This document shows, in pieces, positions 55,905 through 64,000 of a DNA stretch of 64,000 nt. The position numbers were made by a program, and so were the translations under genes. The notes below the pieces were generated by a model. That model ran no database searches, was not told the DNA's origin, and was given only the letters and a program-made list of their open reading frames with translations. The stretch lies in contig DATATB010000033.1 in assembly GCA_036268995.1 (NCBI GenBank), forward strand, positions 1 through 64,000. Reading direction: 5' to 3'. The stretch comes from DATATB01 sp036268995 (GTDB lineage Bacteria > Planctomycetota > Planctomycetia > Pirellulales > PNKZ01). Each line of letters begins with the position of its first letter. Within the stretch, counting starts at the first letter, position 1.

Positions 55905-58900
55905 TTACTTCTTGCCGGCAGGGGCGGGTGCAGGCGTCTTGGGTTCGGCCGGATCGTCCCATTCGATCTTGCAGTTCGGCAGGGCTTTTTGCAGGGCAGA
56001 GACTTGGGCGGGGGTAACATTCGTCGTTGTGACAGTAAGATTTCGCAAGCTCTTGCAGCCGTGCAGAGGTGCCAGGTTGGAAACTGTGGTCTTGTAGCAA
56101 TACAGTTTCGTCAGAGGCATTTCTACAAGCGGCGACAAGTCGGACACATTTACAGAGTTGAAAGAGAGGTTCGTCAGTTTCATCCCTTCGAGCGGTGAAA
56201 GATCGGACAGCAGACTTTTACTGCCAGCATAACTTCCACCACAATTCAGAGACTTCAATCCCACTAGTGCCCGCACTGGCGAAATGTCAATCACGTTTTC
56301 CGTGGAAAACCCAAACGACGTGACCAGACCGTTCTCGACCTTTGGCGTGCCTTTCCTATCGAAATCCTTCAAAGTTCCATCGAAACCCGGATTCAGCTCC
56401 ATCAGCTTCTTGCTGACGGCTTCGAGTTGCTTCTCGGCCGGGAGCTTTTGCGTGTCGGCGACCCACTTCTGAAAGGCGGGATCGAGATAGGTGAGCTTCT
56501 TGGCGGCGGGCTTAGCTGGATCGTCCCACTCGATCTTGCAGTTGGGCAGGGCTTTTTGCAGGGCGGCGACGGTGGCCGGGGTGACTCTGGTATTTGTCAC
56601 AGTCAGAGTGTCTAGCTTGCCGCAATCGTGCAGAGGAGCTAGGTCAAATACCGGCGTACCGGCCAGAGTAAGGGTTTCCAGTTTCATGCCGTGCAATGGA
56701 GCCAAGTCGGCAACCTGAGTCCCCCTGCAATTCAGATTTTTCAGAGGCAATCCCATCAGCGGTGAGAGGTCGGAGAGTTGGCAAACGCTTGAACGGATAC
56801 CCGTACAGTTCACGTTGTTCAATCCTGTTAGAACTCGAAGCGGTGAAATGTCTGCCACGTTATCTGCCACGAAATTGACGATTCTCACGACGCCGCTCTG
56901 AATCTTGGGCGTCACCTTCCCATCAAACCCCGGATTCAACTCCATCAACTTCTTGCTGACGGCCTCCACCTGCTTTTCGGCAGGCATGGCTTGAACGTCT
57001 TTGATCCATTGCTGGAAGACGGGCGATTCCCAGGGCTTGGTCGAAGCGATGGGCTTGCCAAACTCGCCGGCGTCGTATTTCTTCCAAAACTCGGCGGCCG
57101 ACCACCTCTGCTCTGATTTGCCACTAATGCCGAAGGACTGAAGGCTTTTCATCTGGCGGATGACGGCCAGTCCTGCGGTGATGTCCTCGGGTGTGAAGGT
57201 AATCGTCGTCAGCTTCATGCCGGCAAGCGGCGTCAAGTCGGCTACTTCCGTCTTGCTAAAGCCCAAGCTCCTCAGTGGCGCTCCTATCAGCGGTGACAAG
57301 TCGGACACAGGCGAGTTGACAAAATCCAGCGAATCCAGCGGCATTGCTCTGAGTGCCGACAAGTCCGAGATCTGCGTGTTTGAGCAATACAGGTTGGTCA
57401 ATTTCATCCCGGACAGCGGAGACAAGTCCGACACCTGATTGTCGCTGATGTGAAGATAGAGCAGCTTCATCCCTCGCAGTGGTGATAAATCGGACAGCTC
57501 GCCCGTGCCTGCGCCGCTACCTCTGCAAGCCAGTTTCTTGAGCTGATTCAAAGCCTGCACCGGGGAAAGATCCGTCACGTGACCGGTGTGAAACCCTATC
57601 TCGGTAACAACGCCGCTGGGAATCTTCGGACTGCCCGACCCGCCAAAATCCGTAATCTTCCCATCAAATCCCGGATTCAATTCCATCAACTTCTTGCTGA
57701 CGGCTTCTACCTGCTTCTCGGCAGGCAGGGCCTGCACGTCTTTGACCCATGCCTGGAAGGCGAGGTCGAGGTAGGCGAGCTTCTTGCTTGAAGCCGCCTT
57801 CGCCGGATCGTCCCATTCGATCTTGCAATTCGGCAGGGCTTTTTGCAGGGCGGCGACACCGGCTGGGGTGACTTTGGTGCGTTCGATGGCCAGGAATGTC
57901 AGGCTCTTGCAGTCTTGCAGCGGTGATAGGTCGGACACGGATGTCTTTACGATTTCCAGCGTCGTCAGGCGCATCCCTGCAAGTGATGGCAAACTAACAA
58001 TACCCCTGCAACTATTACAGACTAATAACGTAAGCGGCATGCCTTGAAGGGGCGACAGGTCGGATACCTGCGATACCGGGCAATAAAGCGCCCTCAAAGG
58101 CATTCCTTTTAGCGGTGTCAAATCTGACACTTGCGTCAAGCCACAATAGAGAAATGTCAATTGCATTCCGTTGAGCGGCGAAAGATCCGATAACTTACCT
58201 TTCCGTGGACCACTGCCTCCACAAGACAGGGCCTTCAATCCCGCCAAAGCTCGCACCGGCGAAATGTCGATGATGTCGAGCGTAAGAAAGCCAAGGTCCG
58301 TGACCACACCGTTCTCGATTCTAGGAGCGGGCTTCGCATTGGCACCTACCATCTTCCCATCAAACCCAGGATTCAACTCCTGCAGCTTCTTGCTGACGGC
58401 CTCGACCTGCTTTTCGGCAGGCAGGGCTTGAACGTCTTTGATCCACTGCTGAAAGGCGGGCGATTCCCAGGGCTTGGCTGCCTTGCTTGGATCGTCCCAT
58501 TCGATCTTGCAGCTCGGTAGGGCTTTTTGCAGGGCGGCGACTTGGGCGGGGGTGATCTTGGTGCGAATTATTTTCAAATCATTGAGTGTTCGCATGCTTG
58601 TCAACACTGACAGGTCCGATACCTGCGTGCCGTGGAAATCCAGTTTCGTCAAAGGCATTCCCCGTAGCGGCGATAGATCGGAAACTTGGGTGTAGTGGCA
58701 ATCCAGAAATGTCAGTTGCATTCCCTGGAGCGGGGACAGGTCCGAAACTTGCGTGATGCCGCAATGCAGCCACGTCAATTTCATCCCTTCGAGCGGTGAA
58801 AGATCGGCAACCTGCGTGTTGCTGCAACCCAGCGTCGTGATGTTTAACCCTCGTAAGGGTGACAGATCGAAAAGCCTGCTGCCTGCCCCGGTCGCAACAC

Positions 58901-61685
58901 ATTCCAGCTCCCTTAGCCCCACCAATGCCCGGACTGGTGAAAGGTCAGTCACCTTGTTCGTGAGAAGCCTAAGCTTCGTCACCACGCCGTTCTCGATTCT
59001 GGGCATGCCCGCCCCGTTGTAATCCGTGAACTTCCCATCAAACCCCGGATTCAACTCCATCAACTTCTTGCTGACGGCTTCCACCTGCTTCTCGGCAGGC
59101 ATGGCTTGAACGTCTTTGATCCATGCTTGGAAGGCAGGCGATTCCCAGGGCTTGGTTGCCTTGGTCGGCGAGGCGCCCGGCTTGGCCGTCATTGCTACGG
59201 CGGCTTCGGGCTGCGTGGCGTCGAGCGGACGGACGATGCGAAAGCCGATGGTGTAGTAAAGGAACGACGGCGAGTGGTTGTAGCGAAACGCACTGCGGCA
59301 GGAGGAAGCACGGCCGGGCCAGATCCCGCCACGGATCAAACGGCTGGAGCCGGAAGACGGGCCGTTTGGGTCGGCAGGCGAACTCTTCTCGTACCACTTT
59401 CCGTGATACCAATCTTGGCACCACTCCTGCGCATTGCCGTGCATGTCGAACAAGTCGAATGGATTGGGCAACTTCAACGCCACCGGCTGCGTCTTGCCGG
59501 AGGCGTTTTTGTTGAACCACGCATATTGCTCCAACTGCGTTTTGTCGTCGCCGAACGAATACTGCGTTGTCGTGCCAGCCCGGCAGGCATATTCCCATTC
59601 CGCCTCGGTTGCGAGCCGATAACCATCACCCGACGCTACGATCAACCAGCCCCCTTTGCCATCCGTTCGATACGGCGGCCGACGTTGCTCTTGTTCGGAG
59701 AGCCACGCACAATAGGCCACTGCATCGTTCCAGGTGATGTGGGTCACCGCCGTATCGTCCGTGGTTGCATAGCCGGGGTTCTTCCAGTTCCTTCCCTTGT
59801 CGGCATCCTGCACCTTGTCGCTTAGCGTCCGCTCGCCGCTGTTGCCAGAGCCATGCTTTTCCGCCTCGGTGATATATTTGCTCGCCTCGACGAACTTGCG
59901 GAACTGAGCCACTGTCACTTCGGTGCTGCCCATCAAGAACGGCTGGCTGATCGTGACCTTGTGTTGCGGCATTTCTTCGGCAAGCAGTGAGTAGTACTTG
60001 TCGGTCGGAGCGATCTCGTCCTCTTCGCCGCTCTTGCGACCCCAGGCCACCTGCTCGGGCGTGCTCCCCATCAGGAACTCGCCGGGCGGGATCAGCGTCA
60101 ATCGCATTCCGATGCTGTTGGTCGTCTCAACCTGAGTGCCCAAGTGCTTGGCCCAGGCCGCTTGATGGGCTTTGGCCTGCGTGGCGTCGAAGGGGGCGAT
60201 TGCTTTGGCAGGCGTGGCGAGCGGGGGTTTCGCGTCAACCCTTCTCCCTCCGGGAGAAGGTGGCTGCGCAGCAGACGGATGAGGGTGCATCGACGCGGCA
60301 AGCTCGCCCTCATCCGGCCTTCGGCCACCGCTTGGCTGAGCGCTCGCGCCGAAGCCTTCTCCCGGAGGGAGAAGAGGTGAGTTGCCGCTGGCAGCCACGG
60401 TTGTTGCGGGAGCAGTTGCCGCCGGCGGGTTCGCCGGTTCGTCCTTCTTTTCCAAGTACCTGATGAGATACGTCACCAGGATCGGAGCGATGATCGTGGC
60501 AAACGCTCCACCCACAATCTTGGCGACTACGTTCTTAGACTTCTCCGAAGCCACCACGTCGGTCAGCGATCCCAATGGTTTTTTCGTTGCCTTGGAAGCC
60601 AGCAGCTTTTTCCGGTCTGCGGAAGACAGGTCGATGGTGCTGGCAACGTCGCCTTTATTGCTCGTGACCGAGCCACCCAGCCCCAGACCTTCCAACGCCT
60701 CGACCACTTCGGTCACGCTCTGGTAGCGATCTTCGATCCGCTTGGCAGCCATCTTGTGGAAGACGGCATCGAGTTGCTTGGACACGGTCGTCTGCGTGTC
60801 TCGCAGGGAGGGAATCGGCTGATTCTGGTGGGCCATCAGCTTTTCCATCGCCGTCTCACCGCCATAGACCGCTTTGCCCGCCAGCAGGTAATACAGCGAC
60901 ATACCGAGGCTATAAATGTCGGCCCGATGATCGGCGTGCTTGGTGTTGATGGCTTGCTCGGGCGACATGTAATCGACCGTGCCCATGATCGTCCCGGTGC
61001 CGGTCAACTCGGTTTGAGCGGCCCCGTCGCTTTCGATGCGGGCCAGGCCCATGTCGAGAATCTTGACCACGCCCTTTTTGTCCAGCAGCAGATTGGCGGG
61101 CTTGATGTCTCGATGCACCACGCCTTCGCCGTGAGCGAACTCGAGGCCACGAGCCGTTTGTAGGATATAGTTGACGGCTTTGCCTACCGGAAACGGGCCG
61201 TCCTTCTTGACCATCGCCGACAGGTCTTTGCCGTCCACAAATTCCATGACCAGGAAGTGGGCGTTGTTGGCTTGACCCGCATCGTAAGCGGCAACGATGT
61301 TCTGATGGTTGAGCTTCGCTGCGGCTTCCACTTCTCGTTCGAAGCGGGCAAGCGCGGCCGCATCCTTAGTCATCGCCGGCGGCAACATCTTGATTGCCAC
61401 AATTCGCTTCATGCGTCGATGGCGAGCCTTGAAGACCTGCCCCATTCCACCGGCCCCGATCTTGTCGAGGATCGTGTACTCGCCGAGGATCAACGCCTTG
61501 GCCTTACCGGCCTTGACCTGGGCGGCCTGGAATGCGGTCAGTTCTTGGCTCTTGACCAACTCTTGGATGAGCTCGTCGACGGTCTTGGGGTGGGCCTTCG
61601 GCGGGATGAAGTTTTCCAGCTTGCCCGGCGCAATAATGCTGGCTTCGGTCAGTTGCTTGATGACGGATTCAACGTCGATAGCCAT
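55905..61685 (-). CDS. Ser/Thr kinase - FGE-sulfatase - five-unit LRR-like repeat protein
   Basis: A 1926-aa protein. A Ser/Thr kinase domain (about 69-330) has GAGGMGQVF, Lys99 (VAIKML), HRD at 192-194, DMG at 211-213 in place of DFG, and GTVDYMSPEQA. A membrane helix (about 385-410) follows. A linker holds a palindrome-derived low-complexity stretch (about 438-482). Next is an FGE-sulfatase domain (about 519-822; RLATEAEWEYACRAG, FDMHGNAQEWCQDW, RGGIW) without the two catalytic cysteines. The C-terminal half consists of five units of about 220 aa, each beginning WIKDVQA.PAEKQ.EAVSKKL and continuing with LRR-like strands (VSDLSPLRGM.LT.LDC). The kinase is cytosolic, so FGE and repeats would face outward. 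ATG 61683-61685 is chosen. Confidence 0.9.
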   Translation of the reverse strand: MAIDVESVIKQLTEASIIAPGKLENFIPPKAHPKTVDELIQELVKSQELTAFQAAQVKAGKAKALILGEYTILDKIGAGGMGQVFKARHRRMKRIVAIKMLPPAMTKDAAALARFEREVEAAAKLNHQNIVAAYDAGQANNAHFLVMEFVDGKDLSAMVKKDGPFPVGKAVNYILQTARGLEFAHGEGVVHRDIKPANLLLDKKGVVKILDMGLARIESDGAAQTELTGTGTIMGTVDYMSPEQAINTKHADHRADIYSLGMSLYYLLAGKAVYGGETAMEKLMAHQNQPIPSLRDTQTTVSKQLDAVFHKMAAKRIEDRYQSVTEVVEALEGLGLGGSVTSNKGDVASTIDLSSADRKKLLASKATKKPLGSLTDVVASEKSKNVVAKIVGGAFATIIAPILVTYLIRYLEKKDEPANPPAATAPATTVAASGNSPLLPPGEGFGASAQPSGGRRPDEGELAASMHPHPSAAQPPSPGGRRVDAKPPLATPAKAIAPFDATQAKAHQAAWAKHLGTQVETTNSIGMRLTLIPPGEFLMGSTPEQVAWGRKSGEEDEIAPTDKYYSLLAEEMPQHKVTISQPFLMGSTEVTVAQFRKFVEASKYITEAEKHGSGNSGERTLSDKVQDADKGRNWKNPGYATTDDTAVTHITWNDAVAYCAWLSEQEQRRPPYRTDGKGGWLIVASGDGYRLATEAEWEYACRAGTTTQYSFGDDKTQLEQYAWFNKNASGKTQPVALKLPNPFDLFDMHGNAQEWCQDWYHGKWYEKSSPADPNGPSSGSSRLIRGGIWPGRASSCRSAFRYNHSPSFLYYTIGFRIVRPLDATQPEAAVAMTAKPGASPTKATKPWESPAFQAWIKDVQAMPAEKQVEAVSKKLMELNPGFDGKFTDYNGAGMPRIENGVVTKLRLLTNKVTDLSPVRALVGLRELECVATGAGSRLFDLSPLRGLNITTLGCSNTQVADLSPLEGMKLTWLHCGITQVSDLSPLQGMQLTFLDCHYTQVSDLSPLRGMPLTKLDFHGTQVSDLSVLTSMRTLNDLKIIRTKITPAQVAALQKALPSCKIEWDDPSKAAKPWESPAFQQWIKDVQALPAEKQVEAVSKKLQELNPGFDGKMVGANAKPAPRIENGVVTDLGFLTLDIIDISPVRALAGLKALSCGGSGPRKGKLSDLSPLNGMQLTFLYCGLTQVSDLTPLKGMPLRALYCPVSQVSDLSPLQGMPLTLLVCNSCRGIVSLPSLAGMRLTTLEIVKTSVSDLSPLQDCKSLTFLAIERTKVTPAGVAALQKALPNCKIEWDDPAKAASSKKLAYLDLAFQAWVKDVQALPAEKQVEAVSKKLMELNPGFDGKITDFGGSGSPKIPSGVVTEIGFHTGHVTDLSPVQALNQLKKLACRGSGAGTGELSDLSPLRGMKLLYLHISDNQVSDLSPLSGMKLTNLYCSNTQISDLSALRAMPLDSLDFVNSPVSDLSPLIGAPLRSLGFSKTEVADLTPLAGMKLTTITFTPEDITAGLAVIRQMKSLQSFGISGKSEQRWSAAEFWKKYDAGEFGKPIASTKPWESPVFQQWIKDVQAMPAEKQVEAVSKKLMELNPGFDGKVTPKIQSGVVRIVNFVADNVADISPLRVLTGLNNVNCTGIRSSVCQLSDLSPLMGLPLKNLNCRGTQVADLAPLHGMKLETLTLAGTPVFDLAPLHDCGKLDTLTVTNTRVTPATVAALQKALPNCKIEWDDPAKPAAKKLTYLDPAFQKWVADTQKLPAEKQLEAVSKKLMELNPGFDGTLKDFDRKGTPKVENGLVTSFGFSTENVIDISPVRALVGLKSLNCGGSYAGSKSLLSDLSPLEGMKLTNLSFNSVNVSDLSPLVEMPLTKLYCYKTTVSNLAPLHGCKSLRNLTVTTTNVTPAQVSALQKALPNCKIEWDDPAEPKTPAPAPAGKK
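60241..60374. repeat. Palindromic element inserted in frame in the kinase gene
   Basis: Perfect 20-bp inverted arms (60241-60260 and 60355-60374) with an inner GATGAGGG/CCCTCATC hairpin. Their CTTCTCCCTCCGGGAG words recur in the core of the 14383-14477 element. The reading frame stays open through it, so it is translated as a Pro/Gly-rich stretch between the membrane helix and the FGE domain. Confidence 0.9.
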
Positions 61686-61956
61686 GCTCAGCGTTCCGGA
61701 CGGGACGGCACGAACGCCGATTATAGCCACCCCTAAACCGGGTGGCAAAGGATCAGCTCGCAAGAGCCATGACGTCGGTAGGTGATTCGACGATCAAGGC
61801 AACCGACCCTGCCCGTTGGGCCGGGCGTGCAGGCTTACACATCGCCCGCGCAAACGAGACGGGTCCGAATGGCCGTGGGCTTGCTACGACCGCGAGCCGC
61901 TCACGGCTTGGCTTCGACGCTGAGCAAGATGGGCTCGCCGCAATAGATCATCTTGA

Positions 61957-62193
61957 GTGCATTGGGCCATGGCCGCCTTCGCCCTGATGGCAGGAGCCGG
62001 GATTCCGGGCGGCGCCGTGTTGGGCAAGACCGACATCGAGGGCGGCAGGCCCACGCACGACGAATACTTTCCCGAAGACTCGGCCGCGACGATTTACACC
62101 AAGCTCGGCGTGCCCCTCGATCGACCGCTCCCCACCCTCGACGGCCGAGCCATCCGACTGAACGAGGGCCGCCCCATTCGGGAATGGACCTAG
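61957..62193 (+). pseudogene. C-terminal remnant of a DUF1501 protein
   Basis: 78 codons reading ALMAGAGIPGGAVLGKTD, GGRPTHDEYFPEDSAATIYTKLG, then DGRAIRLNEGRPIREW, the strongly conserved last part of the DUF1501 (sulfatase-related) family that is abundant in Planctomycetes. Family members are usually 400-480 aa. Here a stop codon directly precedes the fragment (61954-61956), and the upstream 270 nt show no more of the gene, so about 85% is gone. The GTG at 61957 is not likely to be a functional start. Confidence 0.75.
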
Positions 62194-62248
62194 AAAATCC
62201 TTGGCAACCGGCAGGTATTCGCTGTAATCCGCAATGGCGAGATCCAGC

Positions 62249-62500
62249 TCAACTGGCGCGCGCGAGGTGGCGGACGCTGAGGATCTCATCGGCCTCAAGC
62301 GGCTCGATGTCGTTCACCGACACGGTGATCACTGCCAGCGATTCGCCAAGCGCGTTGAAAACCTCGAGGACGCACCCCTCCGGTCCTTCGCTGGGATGCG
62401 GCACGTAGTCCACCAGGGTTGCCACGTCACCGCGGCGGAAGCCATGCTGCGCTACGTCGCGGGACAGGGCGACACGCTGATAGAGGGGAAGGCGGATCAT
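62249..62500 (-). CDS. DUF4926 protein
   Basis: An 83-aa protein with the DUF4926 pattern: LPLYQRVALSRDVAQHGFRRGDVATLVDYV, a variable loop, then CVLEVFNALGESLAVITVSVNDIEPL. The family is small, beta-rich and often coupled to DUF6883. Its start ATG overlaps the stop of the upstream DUF6883 gene (ATGA at 62497-62500), so translation is coupled. A toxin-antitoxin-like or immunity-like function is suspected for the pair; none is proven. Confidence 0.78.
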   Translation of the reverse strand: MIRLPLYQRVALSRDVAQHGFRRGDVATLVDYVPHPSEGPEGCVLEVFNALGESLAVITVSVNDIEPLEADEILSVRHLARAS

Positions 62501-62829
62501 TGCTTTTCGCGTCGGGGCTTGAGCGTGATGAAGTGAAAGGTTCCGTTAGACGACCATTCCAGCCAAATCGTCGTGACGGGCAGCAAGATGCCGTTGGGGC
62601 CCGTCAGCCCGCCGTCGACTCTCCAAAACGTGCCGAAGTCGTTCTTTCCATCTTCGACCGCGTCAGACTCTGCTGCAAGCCGTCGGATGGCTGATTCTAG
62701 TAGCTCGGCGTTTGCCTGTTTGAAGCCAGCTTGGGCCAGATACTTGCACTTGTCGTCCCAGGGCCGCAAGACAAGTAAGTAGTCGACTAACTTGGAGTCC
62801 GCAATGACGGCATCGAAGGGGATTCTCAT
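62497..62829 (-). CDS. DUF6883 protein
   Basis: A 110-aa protein starting MRIPFDAVIADSKLVDYLLVLRPWDDKCKYLAQAGF, then FGTFWRVDGGLTGPNGILLPVTTIWLEW, typical of DUF6883. Some members occur as C-terminal domains of polymorphic toxins. ATG 62827-62829 is chosen; an in-frame TTG at 62836-62838 would add three codons. It is followed by the overlapping DUF4926 gene and lies next to the tRNA-Cys terminator. Confidence 0.76.
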   Translation of the reverse strand: MRIPFDAVIADSKLVDYLLVLRPWDDKCKYLAQAGFKQANAELLESAIRRLAAESDAVEDGKNDFGTFWRVDGGLTGPNGILLPVTTIWLEWSSNGTFHFITLKPRREKQ

Positions 62830-62874
62830 GCCTGGCAATTATCACGTTACGCGGTCGGATCTGCGCGTATGCAG

Positions 62875-62914
62875 CAAAACGGCCCGGCACGCCATGATCT
62901 GGCTGCCGGGCCGT
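62875..62914 (-). terminator. Intrinsic terminator downstream of tRNA-Cys
   Basis: An 11-bp perfect stem (62879-62889 with 62904-62914), 14-nt loop and, read on the minus strand, a run of four T directly after. It follows the tRNA-Cys gene by about 17 nt. Confidence 0.75.
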
Positions 62915-62930
62915 CGCCGAATTGAGAAAA

Positions 62931-63002
62931 AGGCGCTGGTGGGAGTCGAACCCACGGTGGCGGATTTGCAATCCGCTGCCTTAGCCTCTTGGCTACAGCG
63001 CC
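62931..63002 (-). tRNA. tRNA-Cys (GCA)
   Basis: A full cloverleaf is read on the minus strand: acceptor arm GGCGCTG paired with CAGCGCC, D arm, anticodon stem GCGGA/TCCGC with loop TTGCAAA (anticodon GCA), and T arm GTGGG-TTCGACT-CCCAC. The discriminator base is U, as expected for tRNA-Cys. CCA is not encoded. Total length is 72 nt including the discriminator. Confidence 0.95.
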
Positions 63003-63199
63003 ATGAATCCTATTGACCTTATCTGACAAGCACTTAGGATAACAGCTATCGTGCTTGGCATTTTATTTGGCATTAAACCCGAGGAAAACGAGCCGGTCGC
63101 CGCCCCAGAATAATCGGCATATCCGGCCCTGTTCTTCATAGTTTGCCAATCTACTGCCAGCGGTCCCAAGTCACAAGTCCGATAGCTGCGGGTGCAATC

Positions 63200-63339
63200 A
63201 TGCCAGCCATCAAGAGTCGGAAGCCGGTTACCCTCCGCTGACGCTGGAGGGTTTGCAAGCCGCTAAAAGATTCGCCGATTCAGTAGGTGGGGCGAGTCAT
63301 GCGGCCGAACTCTTGAACGTCCTGGTCAAACTGAAATAG
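63200..63339 (+). pseudogene. Possible small broken gene upstream of a terminator
   Basis: ATG 63200 starts MPAIKSRKPVTLR and then stops. In the next frame, LTLEGLQAAKRFADSVGG and a helix-like end follow up to the stop at 63337-63339. The two parts would join cleanly with a two-base change near 63233. The helical part looks protein-like, and an intrinsic terminator lies 36 nt downstream, but I cannot name the family. It may equally be chance. Confidence 0.3.
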
Positions 63340-63374
63340 GGTGCAATACGGTAGGTAGAAAATCATTCGACGCT

Positions 63375-63416
63375 AAAACCCCCGGTAGCTTTTGGCTGAG
63401 TTGCCGGGGTTTTTTT
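63375..63416. terminator. Bidirectional intrinsic terminator
   Basis: AAAACCCCCGG and CCGGGGTTTTTTT form a GC-rich stem with an A-run on one side and seven T on the other. It can therefore stop transcription in both directions, including the minus-strand gene ending at 63454. The rest of the stretch 63003-63374 shows only the possible small broken gene. Confidence 0.75.
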
Positions 63417-63453
63417 CATTCCTCGTAGATACTTCGGAATGTCGATTATCGCC

Positions 63454-64000
63454 CTATCTCTGCTTTCGTTTTTCCAATGGACTCCAGCGGTTTTCATCTG
63501 TTTCAAGGTCTTCTTCGGGAATATTCGTTTCCGGGCCGCCCTCGTCCCAATAAACAACGTAACGATTCCCGGAATCCTTTGGATCAATGCTTTCGTCCAG
63601 ATAAACCACCATCCCTGTGCCACGGTCATTGGAACTGCCGTGGCGAGATCGAATTCGCTGCCCCGGTTGAAATTTTCCTCGATAGACAGGCTTGTCAGTT
63701 ACTTGTTGCAATTTGCGGTCCAGCCGTATCTTCTCAGTTTCCCGCCGATTCGATCTTTGAAGCAAGAACGAACTCGCTATCGTCAACATCAAGCCAGCCA
63801 CAATCAAAGCTAATCGGGGTGGTGTTTCGGCGAGGCTCCTGAAATAGTCAAAGAAGATGCCGACTATTACGCTAATTATTCCGGCAACCATGTAAATTTG
63901 AAGCAATACAGTTATCGGAGACTTCTCCCGTGCCTTCCTAGAAATCTGTTGTTCCATTTGACGAGCTACAGCCGCCCGCCGTACGTCTTCAGCGGTAATC
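63454..64000 (-). CDS. Hypothetical two-helix membrane protein, partial at window edge
   Basis: At least 167 aa from ATG 63955-63957, but the frame stays open to the window edge (reading ITAEDVRRAAVARQ before that Met) and no ribosome binding site precedes the ATG. The true start probably lies beyond 64000. Two membrane helices (about residues 17-37 and 46-66 from that Met) are followed by a charged soluble part with FQPGQRIRSRHGSSNDRGTGMVV and YVVYWDEGGPE, which could be a small beta-rich domain. The gene ends before a bidirectional terminator. GC is lower than in most of the window. Family not recognised. Confidence 0.7.
   Translation of the reverse strand, partial: ITAEDVRRAAVARQMEQQISRKAREKSPITVLLQIYMVAGIISVIVGIFFDYFRSLAETPPRLALIVAGLMLTIASSFLLQRSNRRETEKIRLDRKLQQVTDKPVYRGKFQPGQRIRSRHGSSNDRGTGMVVYLDESIDPKDSGNRYVVYWDEGGPETNIPEEDLETDENRWSPLEKRKQR

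Noticed and set aside
55905..59160. Tandem DNA repeat or CRISPR-like array in the 3' half of the kinase gene
   Set aside because: The periodicity is of coding LRR-like units, about 220 aa long and with variable sequence. There are no short identical repeats with unique spacers.

Overview
The window looks like a piece of a high-GC Planctomycetes chromosome, probably Pirellulales or a relative. This is inferred from gene content, not from a marker-gene comparison. Supporting signs are three secreted sulfatases, a Ser/Thr kinase whose activation loop reads DMG instead of DFG, FGE-sulfatase domains fused to unrelated domains, a remnant of a DUF1501 protein, giant secreted proteins, and many palindromic REP/MITE-like repeats. 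Two of these repeat families (the 10.3/47.8 kb family and the CTCCCTCCGGGAG family) reach into coding sequence or could mislead start calling.

Layout. 0-8.7 kb: a sulfatase diverges from a tandem array of three paralogous DUF4062-transmembrane-TPR genes. 8.7-12.8 kb: an APC-type amino-acid permease, a fuconolactonase-like amidohydrolase, and a divergent sugar-acid-type MFS transporter. 13.1-16.2 kb: a translation/replication cluster (L25, peptidyl-tRNA hydrolase, S6, SSB, L9) with a 95-bp MITE-like palindrome in front of the S6 gene and no S18 gene. 16.3-21.4 kb: acetyl-CoA synthetase, a DUF433/DUF5615 toxin-antitoxin-like pair, cysteine synthase and EPSP synthase. 21.8-28.9 kb: a second sulfatase, a glycosyltransferase, a UDP-GlcNAc 4,6-dehydratase-type enzyme, a PIN toxin pair, a DoxX-like protein and a sulfamidase-like sulfatase. 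29-35.2 kb (minus strand): an NHL-repeat protein, a ceramidase-like protein, a small membrane protein, a trypsin/FGE fusion and a secreted zincin. 35.3-36.6 kb: Xaa-Pro aminopeptidase.

36.7-47.6 kb holds two translationally coupled giant genes (1154 and 2494 aa) that appear to be built from three copies of the same ancestral secreted module. 48-51.3 kb: a GntP-family permease, an MtfA-like peptidase and a ThuA-domain protein. 51.4-54.1 kb has a visibly lower GC content and carries a K+-channel gene followed by a SIR2-domain gene. This is the best candidate for an undescribed defence system. 54-64 kb: a thioredoxin-like secreted protein, a frameshifted (p)ppGpp-hydrolase-type HD gene, a 1926-aa kinase/FGE/LRR-like protein, a truncated DUF1501 remnant, an overlapping DUF6883/DUF4926 pair, tRNA-Cys with its terminator, and a membrane protein that runs off the end.

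Functionally the window mixes housekeeping genes with the polysaccharide-degrading surface biology typical of the phylum (sulfatases, sugar-acid uptake and lactonase, GntP) and with accessory conflict-type modules (DUF4062-TPR array, channel-SIR2 pair, several toxin-antitoxin-like pairs).
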